DNA of 64,000 nucleotides from Geodermatophilus sp. YIM 151500 (GCF_025716945.1 NZ_JAOVZT010000006.1:92648-156647), one strand, 5' to 3'; positions 28,485 to 37,708 are shown, counted from the first letter of the stretch. Notes: generated by a model from the sequence alone, not told the origin. Program-made: numbers and translations.

Positions 28485-29681
28485 TCAACGCAGCAGGACG
28501 GCCAGCACGTCCGGAGCGGTGAAGCTGCGGTTGTAGTTGCTCTCGTCGTACTTCGCCAGGACACCGGCTTGGACCAGCTGCCGGACCAAGGTGTTGGCGC
28601 GCACGTAGCCCACGCCGAGTCGGTGCTCGACCTGCCGGACGGTGAAGATCGGGCGAGCCAGCGAGAAGTCCACCAGCGACATGGCGGTGTCTGCTCGCAT
28701 GCCTGCAGCCCTGACCTTGCGTTTCAGCTCCGCCTGCACGGTGAGCAGGTCCTCCAGCCGGGCGGCCGTGTCGTCGGCGGAAGCCGCGAGGGCCGTGGCG
28801 AAGAAGTCGACCCACGCGTCCCAGTCGCCACGCGCGCTGACGCCGTAGAGCCGTTCGTAGTACTCCCCCCTCCGCGCCTCGAACCAGGGTGAGACGGTCA
28901 GACTCGGCTCCGTGATCACACGGGCCCGAAGCAGCTGGAGGACGACAAAGAGCCGACCGATGCGACCGTTGCCATCGTTGAAGGGATGCAAGGTCACGAA
29001 CTGGTAGTGCCCCATGGCCGCCGCGACGACAGGGTCGATCTCCTGGCTCGTGTCCCGGGAGACCCAGTCCAGCCAGTCCCTCACCTGGGCTTCGAGCTCG
29101 GGACCCGGTGGCCGAGGGACGAAGCGCGCGTCCTGGACCCGCGTGCCCCGGTGCGACCCGATGACGACCTGGATGTCGCGCACGCGGCCGGAGCTGGAGG
29201 TCTCGGCGGGCGTCCCCCGGACCAGGCGTGCCTGCAGGTCGATCAGCATGCCCAGCGTCAGCGGGCGCCCGTCGGCCACCCAGGCCAAGGCGTGCTCGGC
29301 TGCGCGCAGATAGTTGACGACCTCACGGAGGTTGGCATCGGGCTGGTCCTCGTCCTCGTCCGCCGCGAGCACGTCCTGCAGCGGTGCATACGTCCCTTCG
29401 AGTGCCGAGGTGCTCTGCGCCTCTCGTGACAGCGTGGACCTGCGCAGGAGCGAGGGGTTGGGCAGTCGCTTCGCCGAGCTGTCCAGTGAAGCGAGCGCTG
29501 CGCGGGCCCGCGCCGCCGCGTTGAACGTCCCCGCCGAGAGGTGGGGGGTGGAGTAGGGGAGCGGGTCGGGGATAAAGGCGACGTGCTGCCAAGGGCCGAA
29601 GCGCGGGTCCGTGCCCGTGATGGTCAGCAAAGAGCCTGTTGGGCTGCCCGTGAAGTCCTCAGCGCGCGCACAATGACACAA
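28485..29681 (-). CDS. Fic family protein with built-in inhibitory motif
   Basis: The protein has up to 398 residues. It carries the full Fic signature HPFNDGNGRIGR (232-243), so it can probably transfer AMP from ATP to a target. Upstream, TSALEG (91-96) matches the inhibitory helix pattern [S/T]xxxE[G/N] in the class II position, so it should be autoinhibited without a separate antitoxin. The C-terminus has a winged-helix look (FTVRQVEHRLGVGYVRANTLVRQLVQAG). The start is uncertain: TTG at 29681 or TTG at 29630, neither with a clear ribosome site. Codon use is less GC-biased than in neighbours. Confidence 0.87.
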   Translation of the reverse strand: MCHCARAEDFTGSPTGSLLTITGTDPRFGPWQHVAFIPDPLPYSTPHLSAGTFNAAARARAALASLDSSAKRLPNPSLLRRSTLSREAQSTSALEGTYAPLQDVLAADEDEDQPDANLREVVNYLRAAEHALAWVADGRPLTLGMLIDLQARLVRGTPAETSSSGRVRDIQVVIGSHRGTRVQDARFVPRPPGPELEAQVRDWLDWVSRDTSQEIDPVVAAAMGHYQFVTLHPFNDGNGRIGRLFVVLQLLRARVITEPSLTVSPWFEARRGEYYERLYGVSARGDWDAWVDFFATALAASADDTAARLEDLLTVQAELKRKVRAAGMRADTAMSLVDFSLARPIFTVRQVEHRLGVGYVRANTLVRQLVQAGVLAKYDESNYNRSFTAPDVLAVLLR

Positions 29682-29805
29682 TATGCGCCGTTCAGCGTAG
29701 ATCTGTCCCGCATCAGCCGCAGGTATGACACCTACGGCACCGGACAGGGACGAGCGCTCGATCGATGCGCGGGTGACGGTCCCCCGGCGAGACCGGACGC
29801 TCCTC

Positions 29806-30477
29806 TCAGGACGTATCCGACGCCGCGACGAGGGTCTCGGCCAGCCAGGAAACGGCCGCGGCGGCCACCACGTGCGGGATCCTCTTCAGCGCGTGGTCAC
29901 CGGGGACGGCCTGGACCGACGCGCGCGGTCGCCCGGCCAGCACGGCCGCCACCTCCTCGGGGGTGCCGAAGGCGTCGGTCCCGCCCTGGACGACGAGCAC
30001 CGGGACGCCGACGCCGGTCAGCTCCTCCGCGCGGCTCTTCTCCGGCCGCCCCGGCGGGTGCAGCGGGAAGGCCAGTGCGAGCACGCCGGCCGCCTGGTGC
30101 GCCGCCGCCGTCCGGCAGGCCACCCGGGCACCGGCGCTGCGGCCCCCGAGCACCAGCGGCCCGGTGAGACGACCGTCGGCGCGCAGCCGGTCGAGCACCG
30201 CCGTCCAGCCGAGGTCGAGCCGCGGCGGTGCGGGCGCGACCCGGCCACCGGCCACCCGCCACGGCTGCTCGACGCGCAGCACCCGCCAGCCGTCGCCGGC
30301 CGCGGCGTCGGTGACCGCGACGAGGTCGGGCGCCCCGGCGCCCCCTCCGGCGCCGTGGCCGAGAACCAGGGTGCCGCGCGGCCCGCCGTCCGGTTCGGTG
30401 GCCAGCACCCGGGCCGGCCCCAGCGGGGTGGCGACGTCGGTGACCGCCACCGTCCGGGCGTCCGGTGCGGGGCTCAC
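29806..30477 (-). CDS. Alpha/beta hydrolase, dienelactone/KANL3-Tex30-like
   Basis: The 223-residue protein has TLVLGHGAGGGAGAPDL near residue 35, GGRSAGARVACRTA near 100 (nucleophile elbow GRSAG) and LVVQGGTDAFGTPEEV near 155, with a late His in GDHALKR. This is the small bacterial alpha/beta hydrolase fold; the substrate is unknown. The GTG at 30477 overlaps the stop of the HAD gene. It is third in an operon with DedA and HAD. Confidence 0.82.
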   Translation of the reverse strand: MSPAPDARTVAVTDVATPLGPARVLATEPDGGPRGTLVLGHGAGGGAGAPDLVAVTDAAAGDGWRVLRVEQPWRVAGGRVAPAPPRLDLGWTAVLDRLRADGRLTGPLVLGGRSAGARVACRTAAAHQAAGVLALAFPLHPPGRPEKSRAEELTGVGVPVLVVQGGTDAFGTPEEVAAVLAGRPRASVQAVPGDHALKRIPHVVAAAAVSWLAETLVAASDTS

Positions 30478-31193
30478 CCCTCGGCGGCGGGCAGGGCCAG
30501 CAGCCCCTCCACGGCGCCGAGGATGTCGTCGGCGACGACGGTGGCCGGCTCGTACACCGCCGCGTACACCCGCTCGGCGCGGGGGAACCACGCGCCCGTC
30601 AGCCCGGCGCGCACCGCACCCTGCACGTCCCAGGCATGCGCGGCGACCAGGGCCAGCCGCGAGGGCGCGACGCGGCAGGCGCCGGCCGCCCACAGGTAGA
30701 CCTCGCGGTTGGGCTTCCACGCCCGGATCGACTCGCTGGTCATGGTCCGCTCGACGAGCGGTCGGATGCCGCCGCGCTCGAGGCCCGCCTCGGCGATCCC
30801 GGGGGAGCCGTGCGACAGGGTCACCGCCCGCACGCCCGCCTCGGCCAGCCGGCGCAGCGCCGGCTCGACGTCCGGGTGCGGGCTCAGCTCGGCGAAGGCC
30901 CCGGCCACCCGGGCGCGGTCGTCATCGGACAGGTCGCAGCTCTGCGCCAGCGCTGCGTCGAACGCGTCGCGGAACCGGCACCATCCGCCGGCCGCCACCG
31001 CGGCGAAGCCGGTCAGCAGCGTGCGGGCGAAGACGGCCGGCAGCAGGTGCTCGGGCTGGCCGAGCTCGACCAGCGCCGCGCGCACCGGCGCCAGGTCGAG
31101 CAGCGTCTCGTTGACGTCGAAGGCGACCACCTCCGGCCGGACGGCGGTGACCTCGGGCCGCCCGGGGCCGCCCCCGGCTGCGGCGGGCGTCAC
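30474..31193 (-). CDS. HAD-like hydrolase, haloacid dehalogenase type II
   Basis: The 239-residue protein has the HAD nucleophile motif FDVNETLLD near residue 25, motif II TLSHGSP near 125, a Lys in IRAWKPNREVY near 158 and the last motif ALVAAHAWDVQGA near 180. The DVNETL form is typical of the 2-haloacid dehalogenase subfamily, though many members are phosphatases of unknown substrate. The GTG at 31193 overlaps the DedA stop and its own stop overlaps the next start. Confidence 0.85.
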   Translation of the reverse strand: MTPAAAGGGPGRPEVTAVRPEVVAFDVNETLLDLAPVRAALVELGQPEHLLPAVFARTLLTGFAAVAAGGWCRFRDAFDAALAQSCDLSDDDRARVAGAFAELSPHPDVEPALRRLAEAGVRAVTLSHGSPGIAEAGLERGGIRPLVERTMTSESIRAWKPNREVYLWAAGACRVAPSRLALVAAHAWDVQGAVRAGLTGAWFPRAERVYAAVYEPATVVADDILGAVEGLLALPAAEG

Positions 31194-31852
31194 GCCCCGC
31201 TCCCCGGCCCCTGCCGCTGGGTCCGCACCTTGCGGAACCGGCGGACCACGAGGAAGGCGATCGAACCGACAACGGCTGCCACGATGAGGTAGTCGAGGAC
31301 GCCGACGTACCGCTCCACCAGCTGGTACTGGGTGCCGAGCAGCATCCCGCCGCCGATGAGCAGCGCGTTCCACAACCCGCTGCCCAGCGTGGTGTACAGC
31401 ACGAACTGCGGCAGCGGCATGCCCACGACCCCGGCCGGCACGGAGATGAAGCTGCGCACGATGGGCACCAGCCGCCCGAAGAACACCGCCGACCGGCCGT
31501 GCCGCTCGAACCAGTGCCAGGCCTTGTCGACGTCCTCGGCGTCGACCAGCGGCATCCGGTCGAGCACCCAGCGGCTGCGCTTGGGACCGAGCGCGCGACC
31601 GAGCCAGTACAGCGCGAGCGCGCCGAGCAGCGAGCCCAGCGTGGCGAAGAGGAAGACCGGCAGGAGGCTCTCCCGGCCGGTCTGCACCAGGTAACCGGCC
31701 AGCGGCAGGATCACCTCGCTCGGGATCGGCGGGATCACCGTCTCGAGCAGGATGGACAGCCCGACCCCGACCGGGCCGAGGGCGTCGATGGCGTCGAACA
31801 GGAAGCCTGTGATGCCGCCCGGGTCGGAGGCGGCGGCGAGAACCGGCGGCAC
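31190..31852 (-). CDS. DedA family membrane protein
   Basis: The 220-residue membrane protein has the DedA/SNARE-associated pattern: LLETVIPPIPSEVILPLAGYL near residue 35, GALALYWLGRALG and the charged HWFERHGRSAVFFGRLVPIVRSFISVPAGV near 120. DedA proteins move undecaprenyl phosphate or phospholipids across the membrane and support envelope homeostasis. The start is inferred as GTG at 31852. It leads an operon with the HAD and alpha/beta hydrolase genes, divergent from the amidohydrolase. Confidence 0.9.
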   Translation of the reverse strand: MPPVLAAASDPGGITGFLFDAIDALGPVGVGLSILLETVIPPIPSEVILPLAGYLVQTGRESLLPVFLFATLGSLLGALALYWLGRALGPKRSRWVLDRMPLVDAEDVDKAWHWFERHGRSAVFFGRLVPIVRSFISVPAGVVGMPLPQFVLYTTLGSGLWNALLIGGGMLLGTQYQLVERYVGVLDYLIVAAVVGSIAFLVVRRFRKVRTQRQGPGSGA

Positions 31853-31915
31853 CGGGCCACGGTACGCGAGATCGTCGTCCGCCCGTTGCTGGTGCGAGCC
31901 GCGCCGCGGTGCCCG

Positions 31916-31921
31916 TAGCGT
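31916..31921 (+). promoter_or_regulatory. Candidate -10 box for the amidohydrolase operon
   Basis: TAGCGT ends 6 bases before the ATG at 31928. No ribosome site lies between, which suggests a leaderless transcript. Confidence 0.5.
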
Positions 31922-31927
31922 CGGCGC

Positions 31928-33220
31928 ATGCCGCGCTTCACCGCGTCCGCGCTCGTCGTCGGCGACCGGGCCGGCACCGTCGTCCGGGACGCGGTGCTCG
32001 ACGTGGTCGACGGGTCGATCCACTGGGTCGGACCGGCCGCCGAGGCGCCGGAGGCGCCGGACGCCGAGCGGGTGGAGCTGCCCGGCTGGCTGCTGCCCGG
32101 CCTGGTCAACGCCCACTCGCACGCGCCCATGGCGCTGTTCCGCGGCCAGGGGGAGGGCCTGCCGCTGGAGCGCTGGCTGCGGGAGGTGATGTGGCCGCGG
32201 GAGGCGCGGCTGACGCCGGACGACGTCGAGGTGGCGATGACCGCCGCGTCGGCGGAGATGCTGCGCAACGGGGTGACGACGAGCGTGGAGATGTACTTCC
32301 ACCCCGATCGCATCGCCGCCGCGGTGCGGTCGACCGGGGCCCGCGCCGTGGTCGCCGCGCCGCTGCTGCCGCTGCCGGGCATGCCGCCGCTGGAGGAGCA
32401 GCTCGCGGCGGCCGTCGACCTGGCCGCCGGCGTCGCTGCCGACGGCCACGTCGAGTACGGCATCGGGCCGCACGCGGCCTACACCGTGCCGCTGCCGGTG
32501 CTGGGCGCGGCGGGGCGGGCGGCCCGCGAGCACGGCCTGCTGCTGCACCTCCACGTGGCCGAGACCGCCACGGAGGGCGCCGACCTGCTGGCCAGGCACG
32601 GCGCCTCGGTGCCGCAGCTGCTGGCCGCGCACGACGTGCTCGGCGGGCGCGTCCTGGCCGCGCACTGCGTGCACCTGGACGACGGCGACCTCGAGCTGTG
32701 GCAGGAGTACGACGTCGCGGTCGCGCACTGCCCGGCGAGCAACGCCAAGCTGGCCAGCGGCACCGCTCCGCTGCGGGAGATGCTCGACCGCGGTCTGCGG
32801 GTCGGCCTGGGCACCGACGGCCCGGCGTCCAACGACGCGCTCGACCTGCTCGCCGACGCCCGGCTGGCCGCCCAGCTGGCCCGGCTGCGCGCCGCGGACG
32901 CGACAGCGCTGTCGGCCGGCGAGGCGTTCTGGCTGGCCAGCGGGGGAGCCGCCGCCGCTCTCGGCCGGTCCGACCTCGGGGAGCTGGCCGCAGGCCGAAG
33001 GGCCGACCTGGTGCACGTCGACGCCCGGGACCTGGCGTTCGAGCCGGTCGGTGACGCCGGCGACGTGCTCAGCCACCTCGTCTGGTCCGGCGGCGCCCGG
33101 TGCGTGCGGGAGGTGTGGGTCGGCGGGCGCCAGGTCGTCGGTGGAGGCGTGTGCACCACGGTGGACGCCGAGGCGCTGCGGCTGGAGGTCGCCGCCCGCG
33201 CCGCCCGCCTCGCCGGATGA
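31928..33220 (+). CDS. Amidohydrolase, SAH/MTA or guanine deaminase-like
   Basis: The 430-residue enzyme is of the amidohydrolase superfamily. It has the metal motif NAHSHAPM near residue 62, metal His in HLHVAET near 200 and AHCVHLDD near 240, and catalytic Asp in GTDGPASND near 298. The layout fits deaminases of S-adenosylhomocysteine, methylthioadenosine or related purines and triazines. It heads an operon with a flavoprotein (4-base overlap) and a radical SAM protein. Radical SAM enzymes give off 5-deoxyadenosine, a plausible substrate for this deaminase subfamily; that link is inference. Confidence 0.85.
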   Translation: MPRFTASALVVGDRAGTVVRDAVLDVVDGSIHWVGPAAEAPEAPDAERVELPGWLLPGLVNAHSHAPMALFRGQGEGLPLERWLREVMWPREARLTPDDVEVAMTAASAEMLRNGVTTSVEMYFHPDRIAAAVRSTGARAVVAAPLLPLPGMPPLEEQLAAAVDLAAGVAADGHVEYGIGPHAAYTVPLPVLGAAGRAAREHGLLLHLHVAETATEGADLLARHGASVPQLLAAHDVLGGRVLAAHCVHLDDGDLELWQEYDVAVAHCPASNAKLASGTAPLREMLDRGLRVGLGTDGPASNDALDLLADARLAAQLARLRAADATALSAGEAFWLASGGAAAALGRSDLGELAAGRRADLVHVDARDLAFEPVGDAGDVLSHLVWSGGARCVREVWVGGRQVVGGGVCTTVDAEALRLEVAARAARLAG

Positions 33221-34767
33221 TCGGACGCGCGGGCACCGCCGCAGGACGTCGCGTGCTCGTCGTCGGCGGCGGGCACAACGGCCTGGTCGCGGCCTGCTAC
33301 CTCGCCCGAGCCGGCGCCGATGTGACGGTCCTCGAGCAGGCCGACCGGCTCGGCGGCGGCTCGCGCACCGAGGAGGTGGTGCCGGGACACCGCTTCGACC
33401 TGCATTCGGCGGCGCACAACATCATCAACGCCACGGACATCGCCGCGGAGCTGCGGCTGGCCGACGCGGGCCTCGAGTACCTCGAGATGGACCCGTTCTC
33501 GGTCGCCGTCTTCCGGAACGGGACGGTCGTGCGCTTCCACCGGGACGTCGAGCGCACCGTCGCCTCGATCGCCGAGGTCGACGCGGACGAGGCCCGCCGC
33601 TACGCCGCCTGGATCCGCGGCGCGACGCCGGTCGTCACGGCGATGCGCAGCGGCATCGACGGGCGACGCGGGCCGGGCCGGCTGGCGGCTGCGGCGGTCG
33701 CACTGGCGCGCAACGGCGGACCGATGGGCCTGGCCGGGCTGCTGCTCTCGCCGTACGGCAAGCTGCTGGCGCAGCGCTTCGGCAGCGACCTGGTGCGCGC
33801 GCCCGTCTCGGCCTTCGCCGCGCACGCCTCCGCCGCGCCCGACGCGCCCGGCAGTGCGGTGTTCGCGCTCTGGCAGGCCTTCTACCACCAGGTCGGGCAG
33901 TGGCACGCCGTCGGTGGGGCGCAGGGTCTGGCCGACGCGCTGGCGCGGCGGCTGACCTCGCTCGGCGGTCGGTGGCGGACGGGCGCCGCCGTCCGCCGGA
34001 TCCACCGGCGAGGTGCCCGGGTGAGCGGGATCGAACTGGAGTCGGGGGAGCGGCTCGGCGCCGACGCGGTGCTCTCGGCCGTCGATCCCGGCGTCGCGCT
34101 GCTGGAGCTGCTCGACCCGCCGCTGGACGGTCCGGACGCCGCGGCGCTGCGCGCGGTCACCCGGAGCAACGCCGTCCAGATGGTGGTGCACGTGGCGACG
34201 GACGCGTTGCCGTCGTACCCGGGGGGCCGGCCGGGCGACTGGAACGGGCTGCAGAGCTACGTCGACAGCGTGGCAGGCCTGGCCGACGGATTCGCCCAGG
34301 CCCGGGCGGGTCGGTTGCCGGACGACCCGGTGCCCACCTACGCGTTCACGCCGAGCGCGCTCGACCCGACCCTGGCCCCGCCCGGCCGGCACACGGTCTA
34401 CCTGGCCTGCCCCAGCGCACCGTTCCGCCTGCGCGGTGGCTGGGCCGGGCAGGCCGCCGGTTTCGCCGATCGGATGATCGCCACCGTGGAGGCACGGGCG
34501 CCGGGCTTCACGGCGTCGATCACGGCCCGTTCGGTGCGGACGCCGGAGGACATGGCCGACGAGCTGCGCTGGCCGGGCGCCCATCCCATGCACGCCGACA
34601 TCTCGCTCGACCAGCTCGGCCCGTTCCGGCCGACGCGCGCCCTGGCCCGGCACCGCACCCCGGTCGCCGGCCTCGTCGTGGCCGGTGCCGGGGTCGCGCC
34701 GGTCGGCGGCATCGCCGGGGTCAGCGGCCGGACGGCGGCCCGGGTCCTGCTGCGATCCCTCGGGTGA
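33217..34767 (+). CDS. FAD-dependent oxidoreductase, phytoene desaturase/PYROXD2-like
   Basis: The 516-residue flavoprotein has an N-terminal dinucleotide motif VLVVGGGHNGLVAACYLARAG, then the glutamate motif VLEQADRLGGGSRTEE. The C-terminal flavin motif is VVAGAGVAPVGGIAGVSGRTAA. This is the amine oxidase/CrtI fold, closest by eye to the PYROXD2 group. There are no carotenoid synthesis genes nearby, so a carotenoid desaturase role is unlikely. The ATG at 33217 overlaps the amidohydrolase stop. It probably works on the same unknown pathway as the following radical SAM protein. Confidence 0.83.
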   Translation: MIGRAGTAAGRRVLVVGGGHNGLVAACYLARAGADVTVLEQADRLGGGSRTEEVVPGHRFDLHSAAHNIINATDIAAELRLADAGLEYLEMDPFSVAVFRNGTVVRFHRDVERTVASIAEVDADEARRYAAWIRGATPVVTAMRSGIDGRRGPGRLAAAAVALARNGGPMGLAGLLLSPYGKLLAQRFGSDLVRAPVSAFAAHASAAPDAPGSAVFALWQAFYHQVGQWHAVGGAQGLADALARRLTSLGGRWRTGAAVRRIHRRGARVSGIELESGERLGADAVLSAVDPGVALLELLDPPLDGPDAAALRAVTRSNAVQMVVHVATDALPSYPGGRPGDWNGLQSYVDSVAGLADGFAQARAGRLPDDPVPTYAFTPSALDPTLAPPGRHTVYLACPSAPFRLRGGWAGQAAGFADRMIATVEARAPGFTASITARSVRTPEDMADELRWPGAHPMHADISLDQLGPFRPTRALARHRTPVAGLVVAGAGVAPVGGIAGVSGRTAARVLLRSLG

Positions 34768-34845
34768 ACCGATCGGTGGCGCACGACCGAACGGGGTGGG
34801 AGCGTCGTCGGGGAGACCGGCGCGGAACCGATCCGTGGAGGGCAG

Positions 34846-36255
34846 ATGGCGGAGCGCACACGGCTGCGCGCGCGGTGGCGCGGATTCGTCGAGCGGACCC
34901 GCCCGGTGCACCCCGAGACCGAGCGGGTGCTCGCCGAGCGGTGGGCGGCGCTGCCCGGGCGCGTGCGCACCCCGGCGCAGAGCCTCGGCCGGCACGCGGT
35001 CGGCTGCGAGGGCACGCACGGCGTCTTCCCGAAGTGCAACCTGACCTGCACCCCCTGCTACCACTCGGCCGACGCCAACAAGGTGCGCGTCGACGGCGGG
35101 CACACCCTGCGCGAGGTGACCGCGCAGATGGCCTACCTGCGGGAGCGCCGGGGGCCCTACGCCCACGCGCAACTGATCGGCGGCGAGGTGTCGCTGCTCT
35201 CGCCCGACGACCACGCGGCCGCGCTGCGTGGGATGCGCGACGCCGGTCGCTCGCCGATGTCCATGACGCACGGCGACTTCGACCCCGGGTACCTGCGGGC
35301 GCTGGTGACCGGTCCGGACGGCGGGCTGCGCTTCGACCGGGTGAGCTTCGCGGCGCACTTCGACTCGCTGATGCGCGGCCGGCGCGGCGCCGTCCGGCCG
35401 CGGTCGGAGGCGGAGCTGGACCCGTTCCGGCAGCGCTTCGTGGACATGTTCCGCGACCTCGCCGCCGAGACCGGCCTGCGGTACTACCTGGCGCACAACA
35501 TGACGGTCACCCCGGCCAACCTCGGCCAGGTGGCGCGGACGGTGCGCGCGGTGCTCCCGATGGGCTACTCGATGATGAGCTTCCAGCCGGCCGCGCACGT
35601 CGGCGACCAGCGGCGCTGGAAGGAGAGCTACACGGCGGTCGACGCCGACGCGGTCTGGGCCCAGCTCGAGCAGGCGCTCGGCCGGCGGGTGCCGCACGAG
35701 GGCGTCGAGTTCGGTGATCCGCGGTGCAACCGGCTGGGGTTCGGTTTCCTGGTCGACGGTGGCTGGCACCCGTTCGTCGAGCCGTCGGACCCGGTCGAGC
35801 TGGCCGCCCGGGACGCCTTCTTCGCGCACTTCGGCGGGGTGGCGTTCAGCGGCACACCGCCCGTGCTGCTCGTGGTCAAGGTGCTGCGGGTGCTGCGCCA
35901 CCATCCCGGTGACCTGCGGGTCGCCGTCCGCTGGGCGCGACGGGCGCTGCGCCGGGTCGGCGGGCCGCGCCGCCTCGTGCGGGCCGCCCGCGCCGGCCGC
36001 GTCGGGTTGATGACCTTCGAGGTGCACAGCTTCATGGACGCCGCGCAGGTGGGTCCGGCCTGGGCGATGATGCAGCGCGGCGAGGTGGCGACCGATCCCG
36101 TGCTCGCGGCGACGCAGGAGCGGCTGGCGGCCTGCACCTACTCGATGGCGCACCCGGAGACCGGCCAGCTCGTGCCGGCCTGCGCCCAGCACTCGGTGCT
36201 GGACGTGCAGGAGAACGCGCAGCTGCGCACGCTCCTCCCGCTCACCCCGGTCTGA
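34846..36255 (+). CDS. Uncharacterised radical SAM protein
   Basis: The 469-residue protein has the radical SAM cluster motif KCNLTCTPCYHS (Cys64, Cys68, Cys71) and another Cys at 54 in VGCEGTHG. The next conserved-looking blocks are HAQLIGGEVSLLSP near residue 108 and SPMSMTHGDFDPGYL near 135. The end holds LAACTYSMAHP and PACAQHSVLD, with two more Cys that might bind a second cluster. It lacks a recognisable SPASM or B12 domain. I know no assigned reaction for this group. The ATG at 34846 has GGAGGG just upstream, 78 bases after the flavoprotein stop. Confidence 0.82.
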   Translation: MAERTRLRARWRGFVERTRPVHPETERVLAERWAALPGRVRTPAQSLGRHAVGCEGTHGVFPKCNLTCTPCYHSADANKVRVDGGHTLREVTAQMAYLRERRGPYAHAQLIGGEVSLLSPDDHAAALRGMRDAGRSPMSMTHGDFDPGYLRALVTGPDGGLRFDRVSFAAHFDSLMRGRRGAVRPRSEAELDPFRQRFVDMFRDLAAETGLRYYLAHNMTVTPANLGQVARTVRAVLPMGYSMMSFQPAAHVGDQRRWKESYTAVDADAVWAQLEQALGRRVPHEGVEFGDPRCNRLGFGFLVDGGWHPFVEPSDPVELAARDAFFAHFGGVAFSGTPPVLLVVKVLRVLRHHPGDLRVAVRWARRALRRVGGPRRLVRAARAGRVGLMTFEVHSFMDAAQVGPAWAMMQRGEVATDPVLAATQERLAACTYSMAHPETGQLVPACAQHSVLDVQENAQLRTLLPLTPV

Positions 36256-36459
36256 GTACGGCAAGGGAGGGTGACAGACGGGTCCATCTGTTGGGCTGGT
36301 TCGGGCCGAAGTGGCTGGACTACGCGTTCCGGCTCGCCCGCCCACTGACCGACCAGCGGGCGTCAGGTGGCTCCCTCGTGGCGGCCAGCCTGCGACGCAG
36401 CAGCGTCGAGGGTGCCGAACGCGGCCTCACGTGTCGATCGGGTAGCCCGGGGGCCCGCC

Positions 36460-37708
36460 TCACACGAGAAGCGGTGCGGCGAGGAGGATCTCGGTGCCGT
36501 CGGGACGCCAGGTGCGCCATCGGTGGCCGGGTGGGGCGGTGTCGTCGCGTTCGACGCGGAAGCCGTGGTGGACCTTGGTGTGGTGCCGTTTCGCACAGCA
36601 GACCGAGGTTGTCGACGTCGGTGGGCCCGTCGAAGATCCAGTCGAGCAGGTGATGGGCGTCGCACCACCAGGTCGGGGCCTCGCAGCCGGCGAAGACGCA
36701 GCCGCGATCGCGCAGTTCCAGGGAACGGCGCTGGGCGGGGGTGACCAGCCGCTTGGTGCGACCGTGGTCGAGCGGCACGCCGTCGGGGCCGATCACGATC
36801 CGCGAGACCTGCGAGTCGCAGGCCAGCCAGCGGGCCCGCGCGGCGGACAGGGTGGCGCCCAGGCCGGTGGTCGCGGCGGTGGCGCCGGTGGCCGGGTCGA
36901 CGAGGTCGTCGATGCCGATGGTGACGACGACGTGCGGCTTCTGGCCACGCAGCACCGGCAGCTGCCCCGAGGCCAGGGCGAGGTCGGCCAGCTGCACCAG
37001 CGAGTCGGCCAGGCGCTGAGCACGGCTGCGGGTGTCACCGGCGCAGCGGGATGCGGCAGCGATCGACTCGACGGCGGTGGCCAGCTTCTCGCCGCCCACG
37101 GTGTCCAGCGCGCCGCCGAACGTCCAGGACCCGTCGCGGTGCTGGACCAGGCCGAGGGAGCGGCCCTCGGTGGGGTCGGGTTCGGGTCCGTCGGGGTCCA
37201 GGGCGGCCAGGTAGTGCCCGACGGCGACCTGCAGGTCGCGGTGCGGCCGGGCCGTGGCCACGCCGAGCAGCGTGGACTCGACCTCGGTCAGGTCGATGCC
37301 CTGGTCGGCGGCCTTGTCCAGGTTGGCCGGCTCGGCGAGCCGGGCGAGCACGTCGACAGCGTCGTCGGAGAGCTGCCCGGCCGCGTACGCCGTCGCCGCC
37401 GCGGGCAGGTGCTGCAGGGCGCGGCCGTGCCGGACCAGCCGGGAGGCGGTCGCCCTGGAGAGCCGCGCGTGCCCGCGCAGCCAGGCCGGCAGGGTCGTGA
37501 GCCCGTCGTGCTCGCTGGCCTGGCGGGTGTCGGCGACCCGCACCGCGGCGGTGAGCGCCGCAGTGACCTTGTTCTGCAGCCGGACCAGCGCCCGCACCCG
37601 GTCCAGGGCCTCCCCGTCACCGGCGACCGCGGCCGGGTCGGCGGCCAGCAGCGCGTCGACGGCGGCCTCCAGCGACCCGAGCGGGTCACCGGCACCGGTC
37701 GAACACAT
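36460..37708 (-). pseudogene. DUF222-HNH endonuclease, frameshifted in the HNH domain
   Basis: The first 370 or so codons encode a normal DUF222 domain (LVRLQNKVTAALTAAVRVAD, LSRATASRLVRHGRALQHLP) and most of an HNH nuclease (RDRGCVFAGCEAPTWWCDAHH, then TDVDNLGLLCE). One extra T in the TTT at 36589-36591 of the given strand then shifts the frame. Skipping it restores the family end: ERHHTKVHHGFRVER, then WRTWRPDGTEILL and a stop at 36460. As given, translation runs on to 36320 with a non-family tail and loses the final His/Lys motif. Members are highly repeated in actinobacterial genomes. A sequencing error cannot be excluded. Confidence 0.85.

Noticed and set aside
33217-34767. Carotenoid (phytoene) desaturase crtI
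   Set aside because: The fold matches, but there is no crtB or crtE nearby and sequence blocks fit the PYROXD2-like group better.
32479-36345. Reverse-strand open frame of 1288 codons
   Set aside because: It is antisense to the amidohydrolase, flavoprotein and radical SAM genes and has typical low-complexity shadow composition.
36460-37708. HNH gene as part of a mobile intron or prophage
   Set aside because: DUF222-HNH genes are stand-alone in Actinobacteria. No intron fold, integrase or phage gene is near.
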